DNA of 64,000 bases from Achatina immaculata (GCA_009760885.1 CM019713.1:80216897-80280896), one strand, 5' to 3'; counted from the first letter of the stretch, positions 46,471-59,035 are shown. Notes: generated from the sequence alone by a model not told the origin. Translations and numbers: made by a program.

Positions 46471-48872
46471 AAACAAAATATACAGGAGTATAAGAGTACT
46501 TTATTTTGATGTATTTCTTCTTACTTTGGTGTCGACGACTCCTATTATGTATTGCAGTATATTGAATGTGTGTATGTAAGATAAATAATTCATCTGAGAA
46601 TTGGAATATTTGTATAAAATGAGTTATCTTCTAAAGTAATCAGCTGTTATGAGTAGAGTCCATCTGCTTTGTCTCGGATTGCACGAGGTTCACGATTGGA
46701 GAATGACAGGGAAGAGGTCAGGTGAGAGGAAACTCATATGCCTGAGGGACAGATGTGTTTTATGTATCGTATGAGATAGACGTAGATTAGGCTGTTAGAA
46801 ATGTTGTTGTTTAGTGAAATAGATGTAGAATAGAGAGAGTGTATTAGGTTGTTCTGATGGCGACAGTAGTCTGCCTGGAATATATATCGTGGAGATGTCC
46901 AGTCTTGTGTGCATTGATTTTATTGATGCCTTTGTCGTTCTCGTCATATCGCTAATCGACTCGTTGTTACCCCGTGCATCATTAAAGTCATTTCAGCTGT
47001 AAAGTTGTTGCTTCTGTATTACTATTTCCACTGAGAGAGAATGAACCTGGGAGCAAGTAAGTCTGTGAAGTGAGTAACAAAACAGACGCAAAACAACGTA
47101 GAATAATAATGTAAGAAAGAACATTATTCCAGTGGACAATAGTGGAAATATATACATAAATGAATAGCAATACATCTACATTTTACATTCTACACACAGA
47201 AGAGGAGAATCACCACCCGAGTATTCTACTTTATATGTCTCTTTTCTCATATCCAATTTTTTCCTCCGTTGTATCATTTGTGGCACATTTGTTGATAGTA
47301 CATACCTTTCAAACAGCTTTTCTTTTCTTTCTGTTTCTTTGTTGTTTAAAGTTTTCGAGTGTCCTTCCATCTATTCTTCCTGTGTTTTCTGTGAGCTTTT
47401 AAGTGATCCACCGCCGGCTTGCTGGGCCTGTCGCGGTTTGATGGCAGAATTTAACTCAGGGAATTCATCTTCCTAAGCCAGTTAAAACCTCATTAACCAG
47501 TGATCTCATGGCCACCGTTCCCAGCATGTACAGATGACGATGTGCCGTAGACCTGTATGTACACGAGATATCGGTAGATTACTCATTTCCGCTTTTCACT
47601 TTTATTTTCCGAAGAGAAACTATTCAACCCAAACACCGCTGTATGCACTGCTGTATCGGACCTATACAAATTTATCAAGCAACATCTCGACGAACGGATA
47701 CAAAGTTGTTTCCTCCAACGTAATTATCACATACGACTCAATGCATTACACGTAGCAAGGGCAGTGGTTGCAAATCCCAACTAAATACTAGATCACAGCA
47801 ACACACAATCAGCACAACATCGGAGTCATCTCCCTGAAAACATTGAAGGAAATCCTAAAGTTAACGGTGGAACACGTATGGGCTTGTCCCGAGTGTAATG
47901 AAGCAACTTCCCAGGATCAGCAACAGAGCTAGGCTTTCTTACAGTTACAGCCAGCCATTTGCTAAATGTAATTATCTGTAGTCTTTGATTTCAAGTGAGA
48001 GACATGCGACTCGTCTTTCTTTCTCGGTCTCTCTCTCTATCTCTCACACACACAAACACATATTACGGGCCATTTTATCCTTATTAAATAATAATAATAA
48101 CAATAATAACAATACAATATTCTGAAGCCATGTAGATACATGGTATAATGGCTCTATTTTTCACAGAATTAAAAGAAACACTTATTAGATGAACTGAAAA
48201 AAAGTAACAAGAGTAATTTAACAAATACATGACATTGCTAAACAAATTGTAATTCAGTATAATATTACAATAAAAAAATTTTACTTATGTGTAAAATTAC
48301 AAAGGAAGGAGACCCAAGGGAGGGGGGAGAACACAGTGCTGTAGATATGTGGACACAATCAGTGATTCATTGTAGACTTTCTTCCTTGGAAGATGGGCCA
48401 AGCTGATGTTGAATGTTTGCTGTTACTAAGTGCGCAGAAGCTGGTGCATGATGAAAGCGACTTTGAGAAGATATACCGGTTTTCTGGAATACTAACATCT
48501 CAATCGTCAGCTCTCATTTCTGGACCATCGAAGACTCGACTTCTGCTACAGTAGCATTCCGTGGTTTAACACACACATACATCGTTAGTTTGACTTGGGA
48601 AGCAATGATCGTGGCGATTTTCCAAACGAGAAGCCAAGTATTACAGTTCTTTAATGGAGAACTACCTCGTTCAAGGGTTCAAAATCAGACTCCGGCGTCA
48701 TTGCATTCTTATATAATCTTCGCGTCATGTAGCAGCATCCACCAAAGAGTATGTTTGTGAAAAGTTTCCATCACGTGTTATTATTTATGTTTTCTGTCAC
48801 ACATTTCAGATTTACTACCAGCACTCTTAATGTGTCCTAGCTCCAGCAATCGCTTCACAATTACATTGTAAT
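46471..48872. other. No gene recognised
   Basis: Mirror of 18000-20440. ORF-sized frames (46988-47402, 47534-47755) are unsupported. 48650-48860 resembles the RNase H-LINE C-terminal region on the minus strand. Confidence 0.5.
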
Positions 48873-49262
48873 TCAATTTCCGCTCTTCATTTGCACGCAC
48901 ACAAGTTTCGAAGCATGCTGGGCGATGTTGTACAGATGTTTTTGCATGCAGTCCCCTAATCTGAGGCCAGCTTCACCAATAAACGTTATCCTGCATCTTT
49001 TGCAAACGATGATATATATCGCATTACGGTACTCGCATGTGAATCCCTCATGAAGAGTGAGGATAGTTTTGGGAAAGGTGTTCGTTTTCGTTTCCCAGAC
49101 TACCGGGCAGGTGACGCAGCGGGGACGGTTACTTTTTCCGGTGCCAACATATGTAAGGCTCTGCTTCAAGTGGCTGTGGACGAGGATGTCCTTAAGGTTT
49201 GGCTCACGTTTGTATGCCAACAGGGTTAGAGAATATGCCCCGAATGTCGGGGTCGAGTTGGA
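48873..49262 (-). pseudogene. Penelope-like GIY-YIG domain (right arm)
   Basis: 115-codon frame: AYKREPNLKDILVHSHLKQS, CVTCPV, GFTCEYRNAIYIIVC and FIGEAGLRLGD...KHL. The core is complete to the Arg-deficient helix (DCMQKH rather than DR..H). Frame lost afterwards. It abuts, head to head, the N-terminal region of a second Penelope-like copy on the plus strand. Confidence 0.82.
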
Positions 49263-49329
49263 TTAGCGGCAGATAACGATAAAGAATAATTCCTAATGAT
49301 TTCTCGTCATCTTTTTAACCTGCGGCCGG

Positions 49330-51410
49330 CACACTCCACGTGGTTGAACAAAGACTTCTGGATAAGATCGAGAAATCGAGAAAAATTGCACGCGGCTCAG
49401 AATGCGCTGTATCATTCAGAATCACAGACGCGTTTTGTCCAACCTAGATACTTTCAAAGATAGCCTTGATCGCCGCCTTCACTATCCTGCACATCAGACA
49501 ACCGTGTTCTCCTTCATCTTATCAAACACATTATACACGTCACAAATCGCCAGCTCTAGCAGTTATGTATCTCTGGCAAAGAACATAAACATAACAGATT
49601 TCTACCACATCCGGTCTCTTCTGCTTCTAAAGGCGAATCACCTTTCAATCTGCCCCATCTTCCGCTGCATCTGACTTCTATTTCACTTGACCATCAGACT
49701 CCTTTAACACTTCTTGATCAACCTTCCCAGATTACACAGCATATTTAAGTACTCGCACCCCCACCCGTAGATGATACCCCCTCTCCTTCTCATCCTCCTC
49801 CAACCTCAACTGCATTCTGTATTCTCCCCGACTTGCCCCTTTCTGATGATGAAAAACTAGTTCTCGCCAAAGGCCTTAAATTTATTCCTATCCACCCTCG
49901 GTGTGATCGCTAGTTTTTACTCCGTGATGTTAAACAGTTCCACCGTCGATTACGATTTAAATATCACTTTACTAACAAAGAGCCCAACCGACACAGGACC
50001 CAGATAACCCATTTGCGCGTTGCGATCACCATAAATATAGCTGGACACCTTCCCCCGGGGCTTCCCAAGCTTTTGATCTGTATATTGATACGACGTGGGG
50101 TGAGATTCTTAACCTTCGACCACCAACACTTAGACATTTTAACTTAAATAAGGAAGAGTCCGGGACATTGTCCAAACTCCGGCGATGGAGGGACATAGTG
50201 ATAAAACCAGGAGATAAACCAAAAACCTCATAGTTTGGAAAAAAATAAGCGGAAGGAATGTCCCAACTCAGCAATATAAAATGCTATACCCCACGCAGGT
50301 AAGAACGATGCTACCCCTTCGAATAATGACATAGTGGAAGCAACCATTAAATACCTGATTACAGAAGGTGGCCTCCCACCTCAAGCTGTTTTTCTTCACA
50401 TTAAGGACAGCTGTTTAGGCACATCTAACTTCTATCTTTTTCCTAAAATCCACAAACCAGTTAACCCTGGACGTCCCATTGTATCAGCGTCTTCATGCCC
50501 CACTGAGAACATTTCTGACTTTTTGAACAGCATTTTCCAGTCCCTAGTACACAAACTAGCCTCTTTTTTGAAAGATAACAACCACGCCTTAACAACTTTT
50601 GATACGATCACATTCTCTCAACACCACACCTATCACATCTTTCTCCTTGATGTCTGCTCCCTATACACTTCTATCCCCCACGAAGTTGGACTCTTAGCAC
50701 TCCGCTATTTTCTCGACAAAGACCTTCACCACCCCCCCCCCACACACACACACACTAGCACGGATACCATAATCAGACTTACACGGCTAGTACTAAACCT
50801 AAATTCTTTTCAATTCAACGGCGAATATTCGAGCAAATCAGTGGTATTGCCATGGGAACGAAAATGGGTCCCAGTTATGCCTGTCTATTTATGAGCTTTC
50901 TGGAAGTCAAATTATGGGAAACCTCCACTAGCAGACTTCCAGAATTCTATAAAAATTACACTGATGATGGCTTTTGTCTCACAGCTATGCCACAGGAAGA
51001 GCTAAAAATGTATTGGATTCGCCAATTCACTCAATAATAACATAAAATTCACTTATTAAATTTCTGACAAGTCTGTCAACTTTTTAGATATTAATATTTC
51101 TACTGGCACAAGCAGGCTTATCACTTCTGTATTTTACAAGCCCACAAACAGCCACACCTATTTGGTTTACACCTCCTCCCATCTTGAAGCCTGTAAGAAC
51201 TCCATCCCATACTCCCAACTCCTCCATCTTCGCCTTATATGACAAGATAATTTGGACATTATAGATCAGTCCAACAAGTTATCCGAATTTTTGCGTCATC
51301 GCCACTACCCAGAAAAGATCATTCGTAATGCCTTCAACCGTATCCAACTGATGAGTCGCAAAGAAAGATTCAGGAAAAAGCCTGTTACTCCATCTGACAG
51401 AGTTAAGTTA
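49330..51410 (+). pseudogene. Penelope-like element, N-terminal region and reverse transcriptase
   Basis: N-terminal piece 49402-49674, then LSDDEKLVLAKGLKFIPIHP at about 49840-49900. RT core from 50334: FYLFPKIHKP, GRPIVSASSCPTENISDFL, LLDVCSLYTSIPHE (motif A). A shift near 50850 leads to MGTKMGPSYACLFM (motif B) and YTDDGF (motif C). Then FLDINIS and CKNSIPYSQLLHLRL (after 51100), and FLRHRHYPEKIIRNAF. It is cut off before the endonuclease by another insertion at about 51410. Catalytic motifs are present but three or more lesions make it inactive. Bases from 50077 on are absent from the left arm. Confidence 0.88.
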
Positions 51411-51429
51411 GTAATGCATTTCCAGTATA

Positions 51430-51890
51430 CTGTGTCATTAACATATCTAATCTCTGGTATTTCATAACCTCCAATTGTTATTGCAGGTTAATATTCTTTG
51501 TCTATATCTTCTCTAACAATCCTCATTATATTTTCAGTATACAAGTTAAATAAGTAAGACGACAATATTCACCCCTGACGGACCCCTTGTTTTATATCAA
51601 ACCAAGTTGTTGTTTCATCATTTATTCTTACTGCTGCCTGGTGGTCTAGATTCAGCAGTAATGTTAATTGTATCAAAATTGTTGTAAATCCCATCTTTTT
51701 CCATTATTTCCCAAAGTTTCTGGTGTTATGCACAGTCAAATGTCTTTGAGTAGTCTATAAAAGATAGATATAGATTCACATTTAACTCTCTGCATTTCTC
51801 TATTATTAATCTTATATTGAATATATGATCTCTTGATCCTCCTCCTTGGTTAAAACCAGCTTGGAACAAAAGCGTGGTCTTCCCCATAAG
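51430..51890 (-). pseudogene. LINE reverse transcriptase fragment
   Basis: The minus strand reads QAGFNQGGGSRDHIFNIRLI and LSFIDYSKTFDCA (motif A), then a broken IKQGVRQG-like motif B. Same family as 1-1030 and 3230-3560. Confidence 0.75.
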
Positions 51891-51894
51891 ATAG

Positions 51895-52745
51895 TGAATG
51901 TCATTAATGCCCTGTAAGAGAGTTTTCAGTGCAAAATGATCTTTGGAGAACAAATCTCCAACAGTTTTAGAGTACAAACAAGAGTGAAGCAGAGATGTGT
52001 ATTATCGCCAACAGTATTTATCTTGGCAGTAGACTGGTTAATGAAGGAGGCAACATCAGACAAATCCAAAGGATTACAGTGGACGCTTGACACATTGCTG
52101 GAGGATCTTGAATTTGCGAACGATATTTGTCTACTATCAAGCAGCCATAAAGATATGCAAGATAAAATAAACAAACTCAGAATGCAAACAACATAGGACT
52201 AAAGATCAACGTAGGAAAGACAAAGTTAATGAAGCAAAATATGAACAACAGAAATGTTCTCAGAGTAGATAACAAGTTAGAGGAGGAGGTCAACGAATAT
52301 GTATATCTTGGCATTAGAGTAGCAGAAAATGGAGACAGCACAGAGGACATCAACAGCAGACTCACTAGAGCAAACCAGACTTTTGCAATGCTGCAGACTA
52401 TATGGAAATCTAAAAAACTAAGGATGAAGACGAAAATCAGGATATTTAAGAGTAATGTTCTAAGTGTATTACTCTATGGAAGCGAATGCTGGAAAATCAC
52501 CAAAACCATAGAAAACAAGCTGAATTCGCTCCAGACTAAATGTTTACGACGAATTAGAAAATATTTTGGCCAAACACCATAAGAAATAACATCTTGTTGG
52601 CAGAAATGCAGATAAAGCCACTGACAGCAATTATTGAGGAAAGACGCTGGCGATGGTTGGGACATGTGCTACGAATGGCTGTCAACTCACTACCAAAATT
52701 AGCACTAAGATGGACACCACAGGGGAACAGAAGTAAGGGTAGACC
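51895..52745 (+). pseudogene. LINE reverse transcriptase C-half (same family as 7091-8245)
   Basis: Reads SFRVQTRVKQRCVLSPTVF, LEDLEFANDICLLSS (the FADD motif has become FAND), VYLGIRVAENGD, SVLLYGSECWKITKT and WRWLGHVLRM...GRP. It contains at least two frame disruptions and is cut at 52748 by a minisatellite-bearing retroposon. It lies inside the 6.4 kb missing from the left arm. Confidence 0.85.
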
Positions 52746-52747
52746 AA

Positions 52748-53108
52748 ACGTTCATTGGTGCCCTGCTAGCAAGTAACAGTAATACACTAATACTAGTTCA
52801 TTGGTGCCCTGCTAGCACGTAATAGTAATACACTTATACTAGTTCAGTGGTGCCCTGCTGGCACGTAAAAGTAATACACTTATACTAGTTCAGTGGTGCC
52901 CTGCTGGCACGTAACAGTAATACACTTATACTAGTTCAGTGGTGCCCTGCTGGCACGCCTGTACTTGTCCCAGAGGGGACACACCTTTAGTGGTGCCTAG
53001 TCTAGGCGCTATTCCTTTCACCAAAGGGCAGAATGTCAGACGGGCCTGCGTGCCCAATTCCTAACCCTTTTGAAATAAAGATCAATCAATCAATCAATCA
53101 ATCAATCA
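52748..53108 (+). mobile_element. Composite retroposon: 46-bp minisatellite plus shared tail
   Basis: About five units of 46 bp (gttcagtggtgccctgctgg, cacgtaacagtaatacactt, atacta) are followed by gcctgtacttgtcccagagg, a stretch of about 60 bp and the tail cagaatgtcagacgggcctg, then an aaataaag box and (ATCA)n. The array-then-tail order matches 61868-63305. Flanks share cgttcatt (52749-52756 and 53110-53117), but part of that string belongs to the repeat unit, so a target duplication is not proven. Confidence 0.7.
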
Positions 53109-53117
53109 CCGTTCATT

Positions 53118-54230
53118 TCTATAACGACGGCGCGTGTATTAGTGTTGTATCTCAGGCACTGTACTGTTCATAGCTGTTCTGTTGGAGTGTTTGCATTTCG
53201 TTAACTATGCGAAAGTACTTTGCTTTGATCGCACCAGTTCCTTGTCTATACTTGTAGCTACACACAGTGTTACAGGCTTCCGCTCACGTCCATTCTTATC
53301 TGGTAGACTCAGTAGTTAGTGATTTGGGTTTAGCCTTCAATAAATAGTATACCTTGGAGTGTGTAGAGTATGGTTAGATAGAGCAGTTTTCACGACGGTT
53401 GCAGATAGCTTAGGAGTTGATAGGATTTAGCTTCCCTATGAAGTCAAGACACTCATCGGTTAGTCAGTCATCGTTCGTCAGTTGGTAATTTCACGTCAGG
53501 GTTCCCAACAGTGAGAGTTTGCGAAACAACAAAAGTCTAGTAGGAGTAGTCGAGATTTGGGCTTTATAGTCAGGGGAGTTGTCTGATATTTAGTTGTTCA
53601 AGAGAGCGAAGATGTTCACACCGACTAGTCAGCTAAGGCACCTTTAGCACCCAGACGGCACGTAGTACTGGCCGCCAGCCACAGCAGAAGATTGTATCCA
53701 GTGCACTGAAGCTGATCCTGAACCATAATCCTGTGAGGAACCGGTGCAGCTTGTTACATCGCATCTCGTCCATCTCTACGCAGACAGGAGAGGTAACAAG
53801 TGCTCAAACTGTTTTCTGCATTTTCAGCAATTATTCATGGTATTCAGCAATACCAGATGAAGGAAAATTACATGAATATCGCTAGGTGATGAAGTTTGCT
53901 TGTTTTGCCTGGATGAGACGTCTCGGCTGATAGATAGGAGTGGACACTCGTGTATTGACAGCTGCCAGATGTTCTCTTTACAAGTGGTGTAGGATCAAGG
54001 ACATTTTAGGTCAGTGATATTTCGGTATAGATATTTCGGGACACTCAAGCTTCAGAAATTGCAGAGATTTTTTTTTCTCTCTTTTTCAGAAATGCTTAAC
54101 GCTTAGTGTTAGATTACATATGTTGTCATTTGTTAGCATTGCATTGAATCATATTATTGCTATTGCATTGTTTGTATACTGAGAAATATTTTGTGCAGAA
54201 TTAGCAAGTAGCACTAGTGGAGATCGCTCC
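53118..54230. other. Probable 5' untranslated or leader region of the Gypsy element
   Basis: Lies directly upstream of gag. aataaatagtata near 53340 might be a polyadenylation-type signal. I found no matching 3' copy to prove an LTR. No coding motif. Confidence 0.4.
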
Positions 54231-56151
54231 ATGGCTTCTGTTCCGGCCATGTCCGACGTGCTGAGATTACTACAGAGTTCCCGGTTCCAAGTCAGTAGTG
54301 ACTTCAGATTCAGTAATCTCCTTAGAGAGGTTGACAGATTTTACGGGGATTCAGCAATGCTGAAGCATTGGCTGGAAGAGCTCCTCAAGATTATAGAGCT
54401 GAGAGATGCTGATCTGCACGCATAGAAGAACATGGTGTACCTGTGTACTACAGGTTCCATGGCGGAGTTTGTTAAGCAGCACCTCCACGTTCCGGAGTCT
54501 TGGGAGGAACTTGTGTCTGTTCTGTTAGCATGATATGGTGTGTTTTCAGACTGTTCTGTTAGCATGATATGGTGTGTTTTTATACTGTTCTGTTAGCATA
54601 TATATTTTTTCATACTGTTCTGTTAGTATGATATGGTGTGTTGTCATACTGTTCTGTTAGCATGATATGGTGTGTTTTCAGACTCTTCTGTTAGCATGAT
54701 ATGGTGTGTTTTCAAACTGTTCTGTTAGCATCATATGGTGTGTTTTCAGACAGTTATGTTAGTTTGATATGGTATGTATTCAGACTGTTCTGTTAGCATG
54801 ATATGGTGTGTTTTCAGACTGTTCTGTTAGTATAATATGATTTGTCTTCCTATTTTTCTCTTAGCTTAATATGGTGTGTTTTTATACTGTTCTGTTAGCA
54901 TGATGTGGTGTGTTTTCAGATTCTTCTGTTACCATGATATGGTGTGTTTTCAACCTGTTCTGTTAGCATGATATGGTGTGCTTTCAGACTCTTCTGTTAT
55001 CGTGATATGGCGTGTTTTCAGACTGTTCTGTTATCTTGATATGGTGTGTTTTCAGGCTGTTATGTTATTTTGATATGGTGTGTTTTCAGACAGCTATGTT
55101 AGTTTGATATGGTATGTATTCAGACTGTTCTGTTAGCATGATATGGTGTGTTTCCATACTGTTCTGTTAGCATGATATGGTGTGTTTTCATACTGTTCTG
55201 TTAGCTTGATATGGTGTGTTTTCTGACAGTTATGTTAGTTTAATATGGTATGTCTTCAGACTGTTCTGTTAGCATGATATGGTGTGTTTTATACTGTTCT
55301 GTTAGCATTATATGGTGTGTTTCCATACTGTTCTGTTAGCATGATATGGTGTGTTTTCAGACTGTTCTGTTAGCTTGATATGGTGTGTTTTCTGACAGTT
55401 ATGTTAGTTTAATATGGTATGTCTTCAGACTGTTCTGTTAGCATGATATGGTGTGTTTTATACTGTTCTGTTAGCATATATGATGTGTTTTCATACTGTT
55501 CTGTTAGCAAGATATGGTGTGTTTTCATACTGTTCTGTTAGTATGATATGGTATGTTTTCAGACTATACTGTTAGCATGATATGGTGTATTTTCAGACTT
55601 TTTGTTAGCATGACATGGTGTGTTTTCAGACCGTTCTGTTAGCATGATATAGTGTGTTTTCAGATTCCCCAAGAGACTTGGCATATGCTAGCCTCCATAC
55701 TCAGAGTCCGGGAGAGTCAGTTCAAGCATTGGTTGATCGTATCAAAGCTGGCTTAGTGGCAACTAGTGCAGGCCTTAAGAGTCACTTTGCTACCTAGAGG
55801 TCTTAAAACTAAATTATTACGGGATAAGCCCGACACATTTATAAAAGCTGTTGATATAGCTTAAGGGGAAAGTTTTCTAACCAAGTCTATGACCATAAGC
55901 TGTAGTTTCCGACAGCAATTTCTTTTCAGATAGACACCCCACCAGTGAGATGGCTGCAGTTGATATCTCAAGACATCATTTACCCCAGAAGATGCAGCTG
56001 TTTCCTCAGTAAAAGAAGTCACCGTGGCCTGCATCATACTCAGAGGTCGTATACAAGGAAGAGGGAGACTGTCAGTACACAACCACAAAATGTTGGAACA
56101 TGTTATACTTGTGGTAGTCCGGATCATATTGCCCGCTTTTGTCGACAGTGA
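54231..56151 (+). pseudogene. Gypsy-type gag, split by a minisatellite
   Basis: The first part (54231-54515) reads SVPAMSDVLRLLQSSRFQ, then LREVDRFYGDSAMLKHWLEE, with a stop at 54423. The second part resumes at about 55650 with SPRDLAYASLHTQSPGESVQ and ALVDRIKAG. The zinc knuckle CYTCGSPDHIARFCR (CX2CX4HX4C) is at 56102-56146. A 34-bp tandem array of about 1.15 kb sits between the two parts. Gag packages element RNA; this copy cannot. Confidence 0.85.
54515..55663 (+). repeat. Minisatellite, 34-bp unit, about 34 copies, inside gag
   Basis: Unit ctgttctgttagcatgatat then ggtgtgttttcaga, with point variants (cagttatgttagtttgatat, and others). The unit reproduces gag sequence at both array edges, so the array arose from gag itself. 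Not present in the left arm, which lacks this region. Confidence 0.95.
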
Positions 56152-56234
56152 GATAGTAGAAGTAAAAGACCTGTCTTATTTTCGCATGCTACACTACTAC
56201 TCTCCGTGGCTGCGACCCCCCCCCCCTACACAAA

Positions 56235-56571
56235 CTTCTATCCTTGTCTCTATAACATCTTGTAGGATTAGGGCATTGTTAGACACTTCTGCTCCGATAC
56301 TCTTGCCTACTAGAGTTACTCTGCAAACTGTAACTGCAGCTTTGATGCGAGTCATTGTCAGAGTTTACCTTCCTATTTCTATTGCTGGTGTTACTGTTTC
56401 TCATTGCTTCTATGCGGGTCGTAACATGAACCGTTCCGCCATTATTGGGTATGATTTACTGTCTCATTTTTGTGCTGTTACAGATTACAAGTCTAACGCA
56501 TTCAAAATTCACAACAAGAAAATTCCATTAATGTTAGAAGTACATATTGCTTGTATTCCTCGAGTTCAGCG
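56235..56571 (+). pseudogene. Gypsy-type aspartic protease region
   Basis: Reads IRALLDTSAPILL (the active-site triad would be DTG or DSG; here DTS), then AVTDYKSNAFKIHN. It is closed by an LTR insertion at 56572. The frame in 56024-56581 is open but begins out of frame with the knuckle. Confidence 0.7.
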
Positions 56572-57483
56572 TGTAGCATAGCCTTGTAAGTAATGATTAT
56601 AGTTATTATAATTATTATTATTATTATTATTAGTGACATGATCAGGAATAAAGAATGTATTGGGGGGCAGAGAAGTTATAGTTAGAGGAGCGAGGAACGG
56701 ATACTCGGTACTTCAAAGACCTGATCAAAGGTAAACCGAATCGACATGGGTACGCCGATAGATCGTAACATTGCGACTTCACGCACACCTGCAGTAGCCG
56801 AGGGGGAACAATTGACCAGTAGATCAAACGACTGAACAGAGAACGGACTAGGTCCCGAAGCAGGTAACATGAAAGAGATGGTGCGACTGGTTTTGGGCAA
56901 CAAAGGATGACCCAATGACCCAATGACCGATACAACAATTGGAGGCGTGGTCTATGGAACGGAATTTACGAATATAAAAGGAGAGGTAGACAGGTGGAAA
57001 AAAGGAGGGCCGGCGAAGAGCAGATAAGGATTCAGGAGAGAGGAGGAGAAAGAGAGTGAGACGCAGAGAGGAGGGGAAGAGGCATTCAGCAAGAGAAATG
57101 TAGAGATAGAGACATAGTGTTAGTTTGAACTAGTGTAGCAAGAGATCGTACCGTAATTGTTACCAAGAGCTTTTGTATTACTGAATATTGTGAACGCTGC
57201 TTAAATACTGCTTGTAGAATTATGAGAATTATGATATTGTGATTTTGTGAGATTTCGTGCTACTATGATGAAAATAATGAAATGTGTATAATCTTGCCTA
57301 TGCCTATTATTACAAGTGAGTTATCAGCTATACGTATTGATCATATTGATATTATTTGTCAAATTAAAATGAATCAGTGAAATGTTCATGAGAAATCTTC
57401 TATTGCCATTTATGTTGTGAAACTTCAATGTGAGATGTGAGGAGGAAAGAGGAACAATATAAATGAACAAAAACATTGTTAAA
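56572..57483 (+). mobile_element. Solo-LTR-like insertion, right arm only (912 bp)
   Basis: Flanked by a perfect 4-bp duplication agcg (56568-56571 and 57484-57487); the left arm has no insertion here. Starts TGTAGCATAGCC and ends CATTGTTAAA. Contains an (ATT)n stretch near 56605-56630, a GA-rich stretch (57000-57080) and a TATAAAA box. The relative at 4806-5902 has the same ends. Confidence 0.82.
56973..56979 (+). promoter_or_regulatory. TATA box in the LTR-like element
   Basis: tataaaa, about 400 bp into the element and just before a GA-rich stretch, where an LTR promoter would be expected. A related tatattcg/cgaatata stands in the contig 1 copy near 5500. Confidence 0.4.
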
Positions 57484-57487
57484 AGCG

Positions 57488-59035
57488 TTCTTATCTTCTT
57501 TCTCCACGTTATGTGACAATAATCAACCATTCAAGTAAACACATCAAGCTTAAATGTGGATGTGTTCTCTGTAGATTGACTTCACTCAAGAATTAATGGA
57601 CTCTTTTGAGCAAGATTCTGGTATTGTGGAGTAAACAACTGAAAGTCGTTTTGGGTTATCGTTCGACAGGTTCAGTGCCCTGATGTGCACAAGAACATTA
57701 TTTCCAGTTTTGTTGGCACAGAATACGGATGTCTTTGCCTTGCCTGATTTCGAGATTTCTCACACCTCGACAGTTCAGATGGAGATTGATTCAGGCCATC
57801 ATCCGCCAATCTCCAGGAAACCATATCTCACTCCTTTGGCGGGTAGAGTGGTGATTGAGAAGGCTGTTGAGAATACGTTGCGAGACGGAATCATTACCAG
57901 CGCGATCTCAGAGTGGTCGTCACCGGTAGTCTTGGTGACTAAGAAAGATGGTACGCATCGTTTCTGTTGCGACTACATTGCACTATGACGCGTTAAGAGC
58001 CGTATCCAGTTGCCACGCATTGATGATATTCTGAGCACAATAGCTAAAGCCAGGTTTTTCAGCACTTTTGATGCTCGTTGTGGCTTTTGGCGCATTCACT
58101 TGAAGATGCACAGCAGAATTCAGATCTTAGCTGCCATCTTAACGGTTTACTGTTCGACTTCATTAGCAATTGTTTAAAAGGGGCACCATCTGACTTTGTC
58201 GCACTCATGCACACAGTATTTCAAGGCTTAAGAAAGTTCGTAAAAGCCTACATCGATGAAATACTGGTGTTCATTCATTGAACGATCGATGAGCATGTTC
58301 TCATTCTTCAGACGGTATTCAACCGGTTGCGCGAATACAAGGTCAAACTAAAACCATTGAAATACCACCCTACGGCTTTTGGGATAAAGTATCTCGGATA
58401 CAACAACAGCAAAGCTGAAGCAATGGCTGGAAGATATCTCGGATACGTTATCAGTCAGTCGGGCATATCTCTTGATCTTGAGAAGGTCTGAGCCATTCCC
58501 GAAATGTTGTCTCCTTTGAATGTTAAAAAGGTACGTTCTTTTCTAGGGCAGTATATTTATTATAGACGTTTCATTCCCCATTTTTCGGATATGGTTGCTG
58601 CTACTGTGTACCTCATCAAGAAAGGTCATAGATTCATAGACTGTCAAATGGCTTTTGAGTTTATGAAAGATCGCCTTACGAAGATACCACTTCTGTCGCA
58701 TCCTGAATAGCAGAAACCACGTACCATGTATACAGATGCCTCTGATTTGGAGGATGTTTGGCGCAGACGACTCCACTTCTGATGGTATCTCTGCCGAAGG
58801 GTCAATTTATTTTCTTTCGCAGAAGCTGTCGGGCTCTCAGACTAAGTGGTCCGCGTTCGAAAGAGAAGATTATGCTGTCCATTACGCCATGCAGAAGTAT
58901 AAATATTTTATGGCCAATAGACACTTCGTAGTGAGGTCTGGGCATAGACCCTTGGTGGAGAGTTCCTCAGTCGGCAGGAGATGTCAGACATCAAGTTATA
59001 GAGGGGGTTTGCTAATCTCCGAACTATGGACTTAG
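57488..59035 (+). pseudogene. Gypsy-type reverse transcriptase and RNase H
   Basis: Reads VQMEIDSGHHPPISRKPY, DGIITSAISEWSSPVVLVTK, the FSTFDARCGFWRIHL segment (motif A), AYIDEILVFIH (motif C; the usual pair of Asp is Asp-Glu here), then VRSFLGQYIYYRRFIPHFSD (tether) and after a shift ASDLEDVW (RNase H start) and YFLSQKLSGSQTKWSAFERE. Stops at about 57987, 58175 and 58280 and frameshifts inactivate it. About 200 bp kept in the left arm (16440-16640) is deleted near 57510. Confidence 0.88.

Noticed and set aside
54515..55663. CRISPR-like array
   Set aside because: The 34-bp units are directly adjacent with no spacers and derive from gag; the genome is eukaryotic.
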